NCBI GenBank assembly: GCA_017540945.1
Contig: JAFYAB010000023.1
Coordinates: 1 to 25,757, forward strand
DNA from: Oscillospiraceae bacterium
GTDB lineage: Bacteria > Bacillota_A > Clostridia > Oscillospirales > Oscillospiraceae
Direction: 5' to 3'
DNA: 25,757 nt
The position numbers and the translations under genes were made by a program. Below, in pieces: positions 15,622 through 23,158 of the stretch (positions within the stretch are counted from its first letter, which is position 1; each line of letters starts with the position of its first letter). The notes beneath the pieces are model-generated. The model did no database searches and was not told where the DNA came from. It saw only the letters and a list, made by a program, of their open reading frames with translations.

Positions 15622-16128
15622 ATGTACAGTGTCAACGAAAAAATCCATTACGGCGGCAGCGGCGTCTGCCTGATTCAGGATATCACCACCATGCGCGTTG
15701 GCCGCACCCGGGAAAAGTACTACGTATTGAAGCCGGTCTATCAGAACAGCTCTTTGATCTACGTCCCAGTGGATAACGACCGGCTGACGGCGAAAATGCG
15801 GCCGGTGCTCTCCCGGGAAGAGGTGGATCAGCTGATCGCGGACATCGACGAGATCCCCACCGCCTGGGAGGATGACCCCCAGTCCCGGAAAGCCAGCTTC
15901 GACGCCCTGCTCCGGAGCAACCAGTGCCGGGATCTGATCGTCCTCATCAAAACCCTCAACGCCCATAAGGAGCTGCGCCAGGCGGACGGGAAGGCCCTCC
16001 ACGTGGTCGACGAAACCTTCCTCCGGGAGGCCAAACGCCTGCTGTACGACGAATTCGCCGGCGCCCTGGAGCTCCAGCCCGCCCAAATCCCCGCGTACAT
16101 CCAGACCAAGCAGAACGAGTCGGCATGA
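15622..16128 (+). CDS. CarD/CdnL-family RNA polymerase-binding regulator
   Basis: CarD-like proteins bind the RNA polymerase beta subunit through an N-terminal Tudor-like domain and stabilise the open promoter complex. The 168-aa product begins MYSVNEKIHYGGSGVCLIQDI and continues KYYVLKPVYQNSSLIYVPVDN, the family's N-terminal pattern (V-x-Y-x-x-x-G-V-C, then Y-Y-V-L-x-P, then I-Y-V-P). Residues ~65-165 form the helical C-terminal domain (SREEVDQLI, RDLIVLIKTLNAHKELR, LREAKRLLYDEFAGAL). GAAAGGAG precedes the ATG. It has its own promoter and lies 60 nt before the tRNA gene. Confidence 0.93.
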   Translation: MYSVNEKIHYGGSGVCLIQDITTMRVGRTREKYYVLKPVYQNSSLIYVPVDNDRLTAKMRPVLSREEVDQLIADIDEIPTAWEDDPQSRKASFDALLRSNQCRDLIVLIKTLNAHKELRQADGKALHVVDETFLREAKRLLYDEFAGALELQPAQIPAYIQTKQNESA

Positions 16129-16147
16129 CGGCGCTGAAAAATAACGC

Positions 16148-16176
16148 TTGATTTTCCCGCAAGCATATATTATAAT
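16148..16176 (+). promoter_or_regulatory. Sigma-A promoter of tRNA-Leu
   Basis: TTGATT (16148-16153), 17 nt, TATAAT (16171-16176). The expected start is about 5 nt before the mature tRNA 5' end. Confidence 0.87.
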
Positions 16177-16188
16177 CCCCCTGTACCC

Positions 16189-16275
16189 GCCGGTATGATG
16201 GAATTGGTAGACGTAGCGGACTCAAAATCCGCCGCCAGCGATGGCGTGCCGGTTCGACTCCGGCTACCGGCACCA
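16189..16275 (+). tRNA. tRNA-Leu (CAA)
   Basis: An 87-nt class II tRNA with encoded CCA. The acceptor stem is GCCGGTA (16189-16195) with TACCGGC (16265-16271), followed by A and CCA. The anticodon stem GCGGA/TCCGC encloses the loop CTCAAAA, giving anticodon CAA at 16223-16225, which reads UUG. The long variable arm (GCCAGCGATGGC) and the T arm GCCGGTTCGACTCCGGC are intact. The long variable arm and the TGGTAGAC D-loop fit leucine. It is a single-gene transcription unit with its own promoter and terminator. Confidence 0.96.
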
Positions 16276-16335
16276 AACCAGACAAATCCGAACCCCCGAC
16301 CGGTCGGCGGGGCGCTTGGATTTGTCTGGTTTTTT
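16276..16335 (+). terminator. Terminator of tRNA-Leu
   Basis: AACCAGACAAATCC (16276-16289) pairs with 16318-16331, with a GC-rich inner stem (CCGACCGGTCGG), followed by a T-run to 16335. The stem starts directly after the CCA end. Confidence 0.9.
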
Positions 16336-16374
16336 GATTATCCCGGTCTGTGACGCCGATTCCATACAGGAAAG

Positions 16375-16433
16375 AACAAACACGCCGGACAACTACGGGT
16401 GAGATCAGCCCGTATTTGTCCGGCGTGTTTGTT
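16375..16433. terminator. Long hairpin terminator downstream of truncated LacI copy
   Basis: An 18-bp stem (16375-16392 with 16416-16433, AACAAACACGCCGGACAA arms) is topped by TACGGG/CCCGTA. T-rich tails occur on both strands (TTTGTTTTGCC plus, TTTGTTCTTTCC minus), so it can serve the minus-strand LacI copy and isolate the tRNA unit. Confidence 0.85.
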
Positions 16434-16447
16434 TTGCCTTCACTTTG

Positions 16448-17215
16448 TTATTCCTTCAGAGACTGCCGATCTGTGCTGGCGCGGTAGATGGGGGGGGTGG
16501 TGGCAGCAAGGGAGATAAGCGGCGGGCGCGATGGCTGTTCAATATGGTTCAACAGGCTGGCGGCGGCCATACGGTCGATGCTCAGACTTGGAATGCTGGC
16601 AGTCGTCAATGCCGGCGTCACCACGGCGGACTCCGGGGAACCGTCGAATCCGGCAACCATGACGTCCGTTGGGATCGAGAGGCCCATATGCTTCAGCGCG
16701 GTCATGAGATGCAAGGCGAGAAAATCGTTGGCGCAGAAAAAAGCGTCCGGAAGCTTTGACATCATTCGGAGTTTCGTCTCCACCCAAACCGGATCACCGT
16801 AGGGCTCCGCGTCGTCCGACAGGATACAGCAGGCCGGGTCATAGGGAAGTCCCGCATCCGAAAGTGCAAGCCGATAGCCCTGCCAACGAATATAAAAGCT
16901 GTTGCAGTGCCGGCAATCACCTACAAAGCCGATCGCTTTCGCGGCCTGGCGCAGCATATGTTCGGTCAGCGCCTTCGACGTTGCGATATTCTCCATGGAT
17001 ACATAGTCGCACTGTGCCAGCTCATAAGACATGCCCGCAAAGCCGTCCACAGTGAGGACCGGTATTCTGAGATCGCAAAGCATTTTCAGATAATCACGGT
17101 CAAAGATCTCAATACAGAGGATGCCGGCCGTTTGCTCCAGGATCAGATGCGGCGGAAGCTCTTTTTTCCGGATTTCTTCGGCGGAAACATCATAGATCCG
17201 AAGCGTCCTTCCGGC
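16448..17215 (-). pseudogene. N-terminally truncated LacI-family regulator
   Basis: This region matches the two full LacI proteins nearby from the middle of the effector domain onward. Examples are IEIFDRDYLKMLCDLRIPVLTVDG versus CFEMFDRDYDDMLCALNMPLLFVDG, AIGFVGDCRHCNSFYIRW versus RIGFIGDVTHCKSFFERY, and LPDAFFCANDFLALHLM and IPTDVMVAGFDGSPES with their equivalents. The helix-turn-helix and about the first 80-100 residues are missing. The frame stays open to 17473, but the extra residues (rich in Arg, Pro and Cys, encoded by GC-rich and repeated sequence) match nothing in the family. Without a DNA-binding domain it cannot act as an ordinary repressor. It is probably a decayed duplicate of the adjacent regulator, though a free sugar-binding protein cannot be excluded. 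The frame itself has no internal stop. Confidence 0.75.
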
Positions 17216-17532
17216 GCGGCTTCCGATCACGTTGGAGTCCGACTGTTTTTTGTTCGGGGGTGTATGCAAGGTGTATGCACTCCCTTTCGGGAGGCGTATG
17301 CAGCGGCCCCGGTGTATGCAATCTTCCGGGCATTTCAAAACCGGTCCTGCCGCCGGCGCGGCGCGGAGCGGGCGCCGCCGGGGGATCCGTTCCGGCTTCT
17401 GTAAATCAAAAACGCAGCACCCCGTACCGCGCGGTCTGCCGTCATACCGAGCCGCGCCGTACGAGGTGTTCAAATCCTGTGTTTCATCTTTTTATAGATT
17501 GATATCCTTCTCTGCGTCAGCGCCCGGGTCCG
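17216..17532. other. Gap between LacI gene and truncated copy
   Basis: The 317 nt between the first full LacI gene and the truncated copy hold no gene I can support. It contains four direct copies of GGTGTATGCA (one with C at position 3), a GC-rich block at about 17346-17391, and no clear terminator for the upstream LacI gene. It probably represents the rearranged junction that removed the DNA-binding domain of the truncated copy. Confidence 0.5.
17259..17320. repeat. Four direct GGTGTATGCA repeats
   Basis: Copies are at 17259-17268, 17270-17279, 17293-17302 (GGCGTATGCA) and 17311-17320. Spacing between starts is 11, 23 and 18 nt, so it is not a regular tandem. It lies at the point where LacI homology is lost. 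Confidence 0.7.
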
Positions 17533-18594
17533 TCAGTTCCCCGTGTTTCCGGTACGGAGCCGGGTGGATTCCCGCCGGATCAGATCCGTGTTCAGGTAGA
17601 CCGTCCGGGTTTCCAGGGTCGGTTCCTGGATGCGGGAGATCAGCATCTGCGCCGCCACGTAGGCCATGGACTGCGTGTGGATGTGGACCGTGGTGAGGGT
17701 GGGCGATACATGCCGGGATTCTTCCGAGTCGTCAAAGCCGCAGATCATTACGTCCTCCGGGATGGATTTGCCGAGCTTTTGGAGAATATTCATGGTATCG
17801 ATCGCAACGGAATCGTTGGCGCAGAAGAACAGATCCGGCAGTTCCTCCAGGTTCGACAGCACGAAATAGAGTTCGATCGGATCATTGCTGTTGATGAAGC
17901 ATAAGCTGTCTGTGGGCTTGTGTGCCCGCGAAAGGGCGAGAAGCATCGCGCTGTAGCGCTCGAAGAACGATTTGCAATGGGTGACGTCACCGATGAAGCC
18001 GATGCGTTCTTTCCCGTTTTCCAGCATCTCATGGGCCAGCTCCATCAGAGCTTTCACGTTGTCCATGAGGATACAGTCCGCCGAGAGCGTGTGGCCGTTA
18101 TGAGGACTCGGTCCGTCCACAAAGAGCAGCGGCATATTCAAAGCGCACAGCATGTCGTCATAATCCCGATCGAACATCTCAAAGCAGACGAGCGCCTTCG
18201 TGTTTTCGGTCGGAAGCGGATAGGGGAGCTGCTTATGCTTCAGATCCTCCCGGGAGACGTAGTAGGGTGTCAGCGTGTAGCCGAAGTTGGCCAGCTCCGT
18301 GCGCAGGCGGTCGATCATGGTCAGGGCAAAGTGGGAGCCCTCGAGATGGTAGGAGGTAAGCAGCGCGACGTCGCCGGCTTCGGTCGGCCCGGCGGCTGAC
18401 CGCTCCTGGGGCTCCAAGCTCAGCTCGGACATGGACCGGACGTAAGAAAACTGCTTGTAGCCCATCTCCACAGCTTTTCGGAGGATCCTTTCTCTCGTGT
18501 CGGCGGCGATTCCTTCGCTGTTGTTGAGCGCTTTTGAAACAGTGTTTCGGGAGATCCCAAGCTCATCCGCGATGTCCTGAATCGTGACTTTCAT
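17533..18594 (-). CDS. LacI-family transcriptional regulator (first full copy)
   Basis: The 353-aa product is a LacI/GalR-type repressor. Residues 2-52 are the DNA-binding region: VTIQDIADELGISRNTVSKALNNSEGIAADTRERILRKAVEMGY, with helix-turn-helix and hinge helix. The rest is a periplasmic-binding-protein-like effector domain ending RTVYLNTDLIRRESTRL, with family signatures PDLFFCANDSVAIDTMNILQKLGKSIPEDVMICGFDDSEES. The N-terminus of the effector domain (VALLTSYHLEGSHFALTMIDRLRTEL) is intact. The start at 18594 is preferred because AGGGA lies at good spacing; an ATG at 18603 touches the same site. It is divergent from the GH32-like gene, the usual place for the gene it controls. Its DNA-binding domain is nearly identical to that of the second LacI protein at 21909-22973. 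Confidence 0.93.
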   Translation of the reverse strand: MKVTIQDIADELGISRNTVSKALNNSEGIAADTRERILRKAVEMGYKQFSYVRSMSELSLEPQERSAAGPTEAGDVALLTSYHLEGSHFALTMIDRLRTELANFGYTLTPYYVSREDLKHKQLPYPLPTENTKALVCFEMFDRDYDDMLCALNMPLLFVDGPSPHNGHTLSADCILMDNVKALMELAHEMLENGKERIGFIGDVTHCKSFFERYSAMLLALSRAHKPTDSLCFINSNDPIELYFVLSNLEELPDLFFCANDSVAIDTMNILQKLGKSIPEDVMICGFDDSEESRHVSPTLTTVHIHTQSMAYVAAQMLISRIQEPTLETRTVYLNTDLIRRESTRLRTGNTGN

Positions 18595-18635
18595 ATGATT
18601 CATCCCTCAGCAATTATTCATACAACCATCGGAAT

Positions 18636-18662
18636 ACTATATAATACTATATAATAATATAG
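18636..18662. repeat. AT-rich tandem repeat in LacI leader
   Basis: The unit ATACTATATA occurs twice in tandem, followed by a partial third (ATAATATAG), between the LacI -10 box and its start codon. It may be an unwinding region, or chance in an AT-rich leader. Confidence 0.45.
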
Positions 18663-18663
18663 A

Positions 18664-18692
18664 ATTTTATCATAGGCGCGCAGAAATGTCAA
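18664..18692 (-). promoter_or_regulatory. Promoter of the first LacI gene
   Basis: On the minus strand TTGACA (18692-18687), 17 nt, TAAAAT (18669-18664). The sequence TTGACATTT matches the start of the motif at the second LacI promoter, but the TGCACA half site is not conserved here. Confidence 0.8.
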
Positions 18693-18780
18693 ATTCTTTT
18701 TCCCGCTGCAGGACGGTTCTTCGGGATCTCTGGAAAGTCCCGCCCGGGCATTCGGCCCCTTTTATCACGCCGGGCGGAGA

Positions 18781-18846
18781 TGTGTGCAAAATCATTTAGA
18801 TAATTTGAAAAAACAGGTTGACATTGTGCATTTGCACAGCTATATT
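18781..18846 (+). promoter_or_regulatory. Promoter and LacI operator of the GH32-like gene
   Basis: TTGACA (18818-18823), 17 nt, TATATT (18841-18846). The spacer carries TGTGCATTTGCACA (18825-18838), two perfect 6-bp arms around TT, exactly between the -35 and -10 boxes, where a bound repressor would block RNA polymerase. An upstream TGTGTGCAAA (18781-18790) is identical to one ahead of the sugar-permease promoter. The rest of the 315-nt divergent gap holds the LacI promoter and no gene. Confidence 0.82.
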
Positions 18847-18909
18847 TGTAAATGTAAGACGTGCTGTTTTATTCCACCCAAAACGATATTCAGAAAGGAC
18901 GTTCCCGCT

Positions 18910-20433
18910 ATGAAGAAAACCGGAATTCTGGCGGTGGTGCTGCTGGCAGCCCTGCTGCTGACCGCCTGCGGCAGACCAGGCACCCTCCCGGACGAGCCCT
19001 ATGCCGCGGTCCCCTATCAGCTCTTCCCCGCGCCGGAAGGCGCATACGTAGGCGACACCATGCCTTTCGTCACCGGCGACGGCATGCTGGAGCTCTACTA
19101 CCTCTATGACACCGACCACAACGGCCAGGGCTACCATCCGATCTATCGCTACCGGACCGACGATCTGGTGGGCTACGAGGATCTCGGCATGGCTCTGAAC
19201 TACGGCATGATGTCCGAGCCGGATCCAGCCCTCGGCACAGGCTCCGTCATGCAGGACCAAAACGGCCTGTACCATCTGTTCTACACCGGCCACAACGACA
19301 CCGGCAACGGCGGAATGGGCCGCGAGTGCGTCATGCACGCCACCAGCCCTGACCGTGAGACCTGGACCAAACAGCCTGAGGACACCTTCTTCGCCCCGGA
19401 GAACTATTCCCATGACGATTTCCGGGATCCCGAGGTGTTCTGGGTAGAGGAGGATCAGTGCTACTGGCTGCTGATTGCGGCCAGAGACAACGTCCTGGGC
19501 GGCGTCGTGGCCAAATATACCTCCGAGGATCTGAAAACCTGGGAATTCCAGGGTCCCATCTACGCCCCCATGGCCCAGTACATGCTGGAGTGCCCCGACC
19601 TGTTCAACATCGGCGGCACCTGGTACCTCACCTACAGCTGGGACTGCGTCACCTACTACGCCATCGGCGAGTCCATGAACGGCCCCTTCACCGCCCCGGC
19701 GGACAATATCCTGGACGGCCAGGGCCAGATGAGCGGCAACGGTTTTGTGTTCTACGCGGCAAAGACCGCCCGGATGAACGACGACACCTATCTCTGCGGC
19801 TGGCTCGGCAGAGCCGGCCTGAGCGGGGACTCCGGCGTCTATCAGTGGGCAGGAAGCGTACTCAACCACCAGCTGGTCCAGCATGAGGACAAGACCCTCG
19901 GCGTCGACGCGCCGGAGACCTACGCTGACTACTTCACCGCGGACAAGCCCTTCCGGGCGGTGAAGAAGGAGGGCGGCGTCAAGATCAGCGACAACAACAT
20001 CACTCTCTCGCCGAAGGACGACGTCTACGCCCTGGCCGACATGGGGACCAGACCTGCGTCCGTGCTGCTGGAATGCGATGTGACGCTCGACGGGGACGGC
20101 CGCGTGGGCTTTGCCTTCGGCGGCAGCGAGAAGGATCCCACCTATACTGCTCTGTGTCTGGACGCCGGTCGGGATCAGATCCACTATGAGGGCTATGAAA
20201 TCGAAGATCTCCGGGATATGGATCCCGTGGCTCTGACACGCTTTGCATTCAAGGAATCCGCGGTCCACCACGTGAAGCTGGTCTGTGAAAACGAGATCGT
20301 GGTGCTCTACATCGACAGGACGAAGGCTCTGAGCTGCCGCATCTCCCACTCCACCGACGGCGCACACATCTGCGTCTTTGCCGACGGCTGCGGCGCCAGC
20401 TTCCAGAACATCACCATGAAGCTCCCCGGCTGA
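18910..20433 (+). CDS. Secreted GH32-like beta-fructosidase lipoprotein
   Basis: GH32 enzymes hydrolyse sucrose, inulin or levan. The 507-aa product has a lipoprotein signal peptide with lipobox LTAC (Cys20), so it should be anchored outside the membrane. The five-bladed propeller motifs are visible. The first-blade Asp is in AYVGDTMPFV (Asp49) as candidate nucleophile, since the classical N-D-P-N-G form is absent. The transition-state motif FRDPEVFW has Asp173, and the acid/base motif is YMLECPDLF with Glu227-Cys228. Residues ~350-507 look like the GH32 C-terminal beta-sandwich (VLLECDVTLDGDGRVGFAFGG). The start at 18910 follows GAAAGGA and gives the signal peptide; an in-frame ATG at 18784 lies upstream of the promoter. 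Exact substrate unknown. It is divergent from LacI. Confidence 0.85.
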   Translation: MKKTGILAVVLLAALLLTACGRPGTLPDEPYAAVPYQLFPAPEGAYVGDTMPFVTGDGMLELYYLYDTDHNGQGYHPIYRYRTDDLVGYEDLGMALNYGMMSEPDPALGTGSVMQDQNGLYHLFYTGHNDTGNGGMGRECVMHATSPDRETWTKQPEDTFFAPENYSHDDFRDPEVFWVEEDQCYWLLIAARDNVLGGVVAKYTSEDLKTWEFQGPIYAPMAQYMLECPDLFNIGGTWYLTYSWDCVTYYAIGESMNGPFTAPADNILDGQGQMSGNGFVFYAAKTARMNDDTYLCGWLGRAGLSGDSGVYQWAGSVLNHQLVQHEDKTLGVDAPETYADYFTADKPFRAVKKEGGVKISDNNITLSPKDDVYALADMGTRPASVLLECDVTLDGDGRVGFAFGGSEKDPTYTALCLDAGRDQIHYEGYEIEDLRDMDPVALTRFAFKESAVHHVKLVCENEIVVLYIDRTKALSCRISHSTDGAHICVFADGCGASFQNITMKLPG

Positions 20434-20451
20434 TCCCATAAACCGCATAAA

Positions 20452-20492
20452 AGCCGCCGCATTCCGTTTGGAACGCGGCGGCTGCAGTTTTC
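20452..20492. terminator. Bidirectional terminator after GH32-like gene
   Basis: AGCCGCCGC (20452-20460) pairs with 20475-20483, with an inner TTCC/GGAA stem. TTTTAT follows on the minus strand and GCAGTTTTCT on the plus strand. It separates convergent genes. Confidence 0.85.
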
Positions 20493-20494
20493 TG

Positions 20495-21226
20495 TCAGTT
20501 TCCCGAAAGATACCGGAGATAGTTCAGACAGGCGTCGCGGCGCGGCGTATTGGCCACGACCCCAAGATAGAGGGGATCCGCAAACTGCCCGGCAAACAGA
20601 GGGAAGGAATCCAGGCGCAGGGCGTTGGCAGCGGACTCCGTCACCACCACATGCTCCTCCGCCTCTCTGAGCTGGAACTCGATCCCGTTGTCTTCGATGG
20701 TCACCTCATTCTCCGTGATGAACGGCGAGAGGGCTTCCGCCAGCTCCGGTTCTTCCTTCAGGAGCTCCTCCATGGGCAGCAGATAGCCCTGAGAGGAGAG
20801 AATGTCATAGGACTGGCCGCTCATCAGGATCAGATCGAGCTGCTGCTGTTCCACGGAAGCCATGAGCTTGATCCGGGTCGCGTAGGCGCTCCGATGGGTC
20901 GTCTCGTCCGTATCTTCAGCCAGATAGAGATCCCGGTAGAGCAGCACCTCCTGCCGATCCGCGTCAAAGCCGGCGCCGTTCAGGAAGCCGACCGTCACAG
21001 CCTCCTCCAGCTCGCTGTTCAGGGAGACGTTGATCATTGCCAGATACAGCACCGGGTCCTTTTTGGTCAGGATCCGGTAGACCACGGAACCCAGGATGAT
21101 CAGGGCAGTCAGTCCCAGAATAATGGGCCATTTGTGGTAGAGCCAGATGTGCGCAAGCTTTTGCGGGAAGGTGAGCTGCCGGTAGGCCGCACGGGCGTCC
21201 TTGAAATCTTTCTCAGTGCGGTTCAT
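20495..21226 (-). CDS. Unknown single-pass membrane protein next to YesL
   Basis: I do not recognise a named family for this 243-aa protein. It has a cytoplasmic basic N-terminus (~32 aa), one transmembrane helix (about 33-52), and a ~190-residue outer domain. The outer domain contains LDLILMSGQSYDILSSQGYLLPMEELL, which resembles segments of extracellular sugar-binding proteins (a ligand-domain turn followed by the L-x-P-L-x-E-L-L motif). This suggests a membrane-tethered binding or sensing domain; that is inference. Its ATG overlaps the stop of the yesL-like gene (ATGA), so the two are translationally coupled, and it is the last gene of the LacI-yesL operon. Confidence 0.75.
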   Translation of the reverse strand: MNRTEKDFKDARAAYRQLTFPQKLAHIWLYHKWPIILGLTALIILGSVVYRILTKKDPVLYLAMINVSLNSELEEAVTVGFLNGAGFDADRQEVLLYRDLYLAEDTDETTHRSAYATRIKLMASVEQQQLDLILMSGQSYDILSSQGYLLPMEELLKEEPELAEALSPFITENEVTIEDNGIEFQLREAEEHVVVTESAANALRLDSFPLFAGQFADPLYLGVVANTPRRDACLNYLRYLSGN

Positions 21227-21912
21227 CTCTCGGATTCCCCGTCTTCGCCGCCGGTCTCCGCTTCGTCTTCATCCTCATCCTCCTCGTCGGGATCATAGGT
21301 GCAGGCGTCGATGACCCGCCGGAGGAAGATGGAGCTGAGCATGGCGCTCAGGCCCTCGCCCAGCAGGATCAGAGGCGTAAAGAAGCGAACGGTCACGAAA
21401 AACACCGCGAAGTGGATCAAAAACACCACGATCGTGCAGAACAGATAGTGCGCGCCGATCAGGAAGGAGTTCTTCAGCATGGCCCGGTTCGTATTGCGGA
21501 CGCTGGCAACCAGGGGGAAGAGGTAGATCAGAACGATGACGTAAAATACCGCGGCCGCGATGACCACCGCCAGCAGAATCGTCCAGAAGACAGCCAGAGG
21601 GCCGGCCGCGGTTTTCCGCAGATTGGCCAGAATATAGCCGTCCAGGCCCAGGAAGATGCCGCCGGCCAGCATGATGAGCCAGAGGATCGTGGCCTGCTTG
21701 AAGTTTTCTTTGAAGGAGCGGAAGAACATGGTCGTGACGTTGCCCTCCTCGCCCCGGGCCAGCTTGAGCATGACGTAGTACAGCGCCGTGGTGGAGGCGC
21801 CGACGGTCACAATCGGGATGGAGCAGGCAAACCAGATCAGGTTCAGCCAGCAGGTATAGCAGATGCGGAGCATCACCTGGCTGAATTTGCTGTCATAGGA
21901 GAGGAACTTCAT
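21223..21912 (-). CDS. YesL family (DUF624) membrane protein
   Basis: The 229-aa product has about five hydrophobic helices. It shows the DUF624 pattern: LRICYTCWLNLIWFACSIPIVTVGASTTALYYVMLKLARGEEGNV early on, and YLFPLVASVRNTNRAMLKNSFLIG later. YesL in Bacillus lies with genes for rhamnogalacturonan uptake, and the family generally sits beside CUT1 sugar importers; its function is not known. The C-terminus is a strongly acidic tail (DPDEEDEDEDEAETGGEDGE), unusual for such a small membrane protein. AGGAGG lies about 10 nt ahead of the ATG, which overlaps the stop of the LacI gene (ATGA). Its own stop overlaps the next start the same way. Confidence 0.88.
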   Translation of the reverse strand: MKFLSYDSKFSQVMLRICYTCWLNLIWFACSIPIVTVGASTTALYYVMLKLARGEEGNVTTMFFRSFKENFKQATILWLIMLAGGIFLGLDGYILANLRKTAAGPLAVFWTILLAVVIAAAVFYVIVLIYLFPLVASVRNTNRAMLKNSFLIGAHYLFCTIVVFLIHFAVFFVTVRFFTPLILLGEGLSAMLSSIFLRRVIDACTYDPDEEDEDEDEAETGGEDGESER

Positions 21913-22973
21913 TGCGCCGCATCCTCCTTTCCGATCCGCGTGGAATCACGGAGCACGAGATCGGTCTGGGTATAGACCGTGCGAAAATCCAGATCCGGAT
22001 TCTTGATGCGGGAGATCAGAAGCTGCGCCGCCGAAAAGGCCATGATCTGCGTGTGGATGTGGACCGTAGTCAGCGGCGGCGTTACGGTGCGGGAGTCCAC
22101 GGAGTCGTCAAAGCCGCAGACCAGCACGTCCTCCGGCACGGATTTGCCGAGCTTATTGAGGATCCGGATCAGGCTGACGGCAATCTCATCGTTGGCGCAG
22201 ACGAAGCAATCCGGCAGCTCCCTCAGGGATGAAACGGCGTGGCAGATGTTGATGGGATGGTTTTCTTTAATTATAAAGTCGCTGATAAAAGGCTGCCCCG
22301 TGATCGCCAGCGTGTTGGGCACAGCGATGAAGCGTTCAAAGAACGACTGGCAGTGGTCAAAATCTCCGATAAAGCCGAATTTTTGCACACCCTGCCTGAT
22401 CAGGCCGCCGATCAGCCGCGTCAGCTCGCCGATGTTCTCCATAATGAGCTGGTCCGCCTGCAGCCTGCGTCCGTTGTGCCTGCTGGGGCCGTCTACAAAC
22501 AGGATCGGGTAGTCGATGGCGCACAGCATATCGCAGTAATCCCATTCGAACATTTCAAAGCAGATGAACGCCTTCGTGTTTCCCTTGGGGAGGGGATAGG
22601 GAAGCTGCTTCTGCGTGATATTCTCGCGGCTGACGTAGTAGCTCTTGAGTAAGTAGCCGAACTGTGCCAGCTCGCGCCGAAGCCGGTCGATCATTGTGAC
22701 GGCGAAATGGGAGTCGCTGAACTGTGTGGTGGTAAGCAGGGCAATTTCCCCGCTGCTGCCTGGCAAAGGCTCCGCAGTCGGCGGCTGCAGACCCGTGGCG
22801 GAGAGTGTCTGCATAAAGGAGAATTGCCGATAGCCCATTTCCGCAGCCTTCGCCAGGATCCGGTCTCTGGTAGCGGCCGCAATGCCTTCACTGTTGTTCA
22901 GAGCTTTGGAAACCGTGTTGCGCGAAATCTCAAGGGCATCGGCGATGTCCTGAATGGTCACTTTCGCTTTCAT
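21909..22973 (-). CDS. LacI-family transcriptional regulator (second full copy)
   Basis: The 354-aa product is a LacI/GalR repressor. The DNA-binding domain VTIQDIADALEISRNTVSKALNNSEGIAAATRDRILAKAAEMGY differs from the first copy at only a few positions, and the recognition helix ISRNTVSKALN is the same. The effector domain is clearly paralogous (CFEMFEWDYCDMLCAIDYPILFVDG, FGFIGDFDHCQSFFERF, PDCFVCANDEIAVSLIRILNKLGKSVPEDVLVCGFDDSVDS) but more diverged, so the ligand may differ. AGAGGT precedes the ATG. It is divergent from the sugar ABC permease genes, its likely targets, and heads an operon with yesL and the unknown membrane protein through ATGA overlaps. Confidence 0.93.
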   Translation of the reverse strand: MKAKVTIQDIADALEISRNTVSKALNNSEGIAAATRDRILAKAAEMGYRQFSFMQTLSATGLQPPTAEPLPGSSGEIALLTTTQFSDSHFAVTMIDRLRRELAQFGYLLKSYYVSRENITQKQLPYPLPKGNTKAFICFEMFEWDYCDMLCAIDYPILFVDGPSRHNGRRLQADQLIMENIGELTRLIGGLIRQGVQKFGFIGDFDHCQSFFERFIAVPNTLAITGQPFISDFIIKENHPINICHAVSSLRELPDCFVCANDEIAVSLIRILNKLGKSVPEDVLVCGFDDSVDSRTVTPPLTTVHIHTQIMAFSAAQLLISRIKNPDLDFRTVYTQTDLVLRDSTRIGKEDAAQ

Positions 22974-23008
22974 GATGTTTACCTCTCACCATAGAACATT
23001 ATTATATA

Positions 23009-23037
23009 ATATTATCACACTTTTGTGCAAATGTCAA
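23009..23037 (-). promoter_or_regulatory. Promoter and operator of the second LacI gene
   Basis: On the minus strand TTGACA (23037-23032), 17 nt, TAATAT (23014-23009). TTTGCACA (23031-23024) directly follows the -35 box, placing an operator half site in the spacer; autoregulation is likely. The 15-mer TTGACATTTGCACAA matches the permease promoter at 14 of 15 positions. Upstream, an ATATGG/CCATAT inverted repeat spans 23037-23051. Confidence 0.8.
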
Positions 23038-23158
23038 TATGGTCTCCATATGTACAATTCAGTCTCTTTTCTCTTCCGGCACACAGGTCAACCCGTCCGG
23101 GAGATAACGCACATAAACCAAAAAACAAGGCATCGCACAGGTGCAAAAGCGATTATTT

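Noticed and set aside
17440..17480. tRNA T-arm-like sequence (GGTGTTCAAATCC) in the gap next to the truncated LacI copy
   Set aside because: No acceptor stem, CCA end or anticodon arm can be fitted around it; probably chance.
18784..18909. Upstream in-frame ATG that would extend the GH32-like protein by 42 residues
   Set aside because: It lies upstream of the promoter and would bury the lipoprotein signal peptide.
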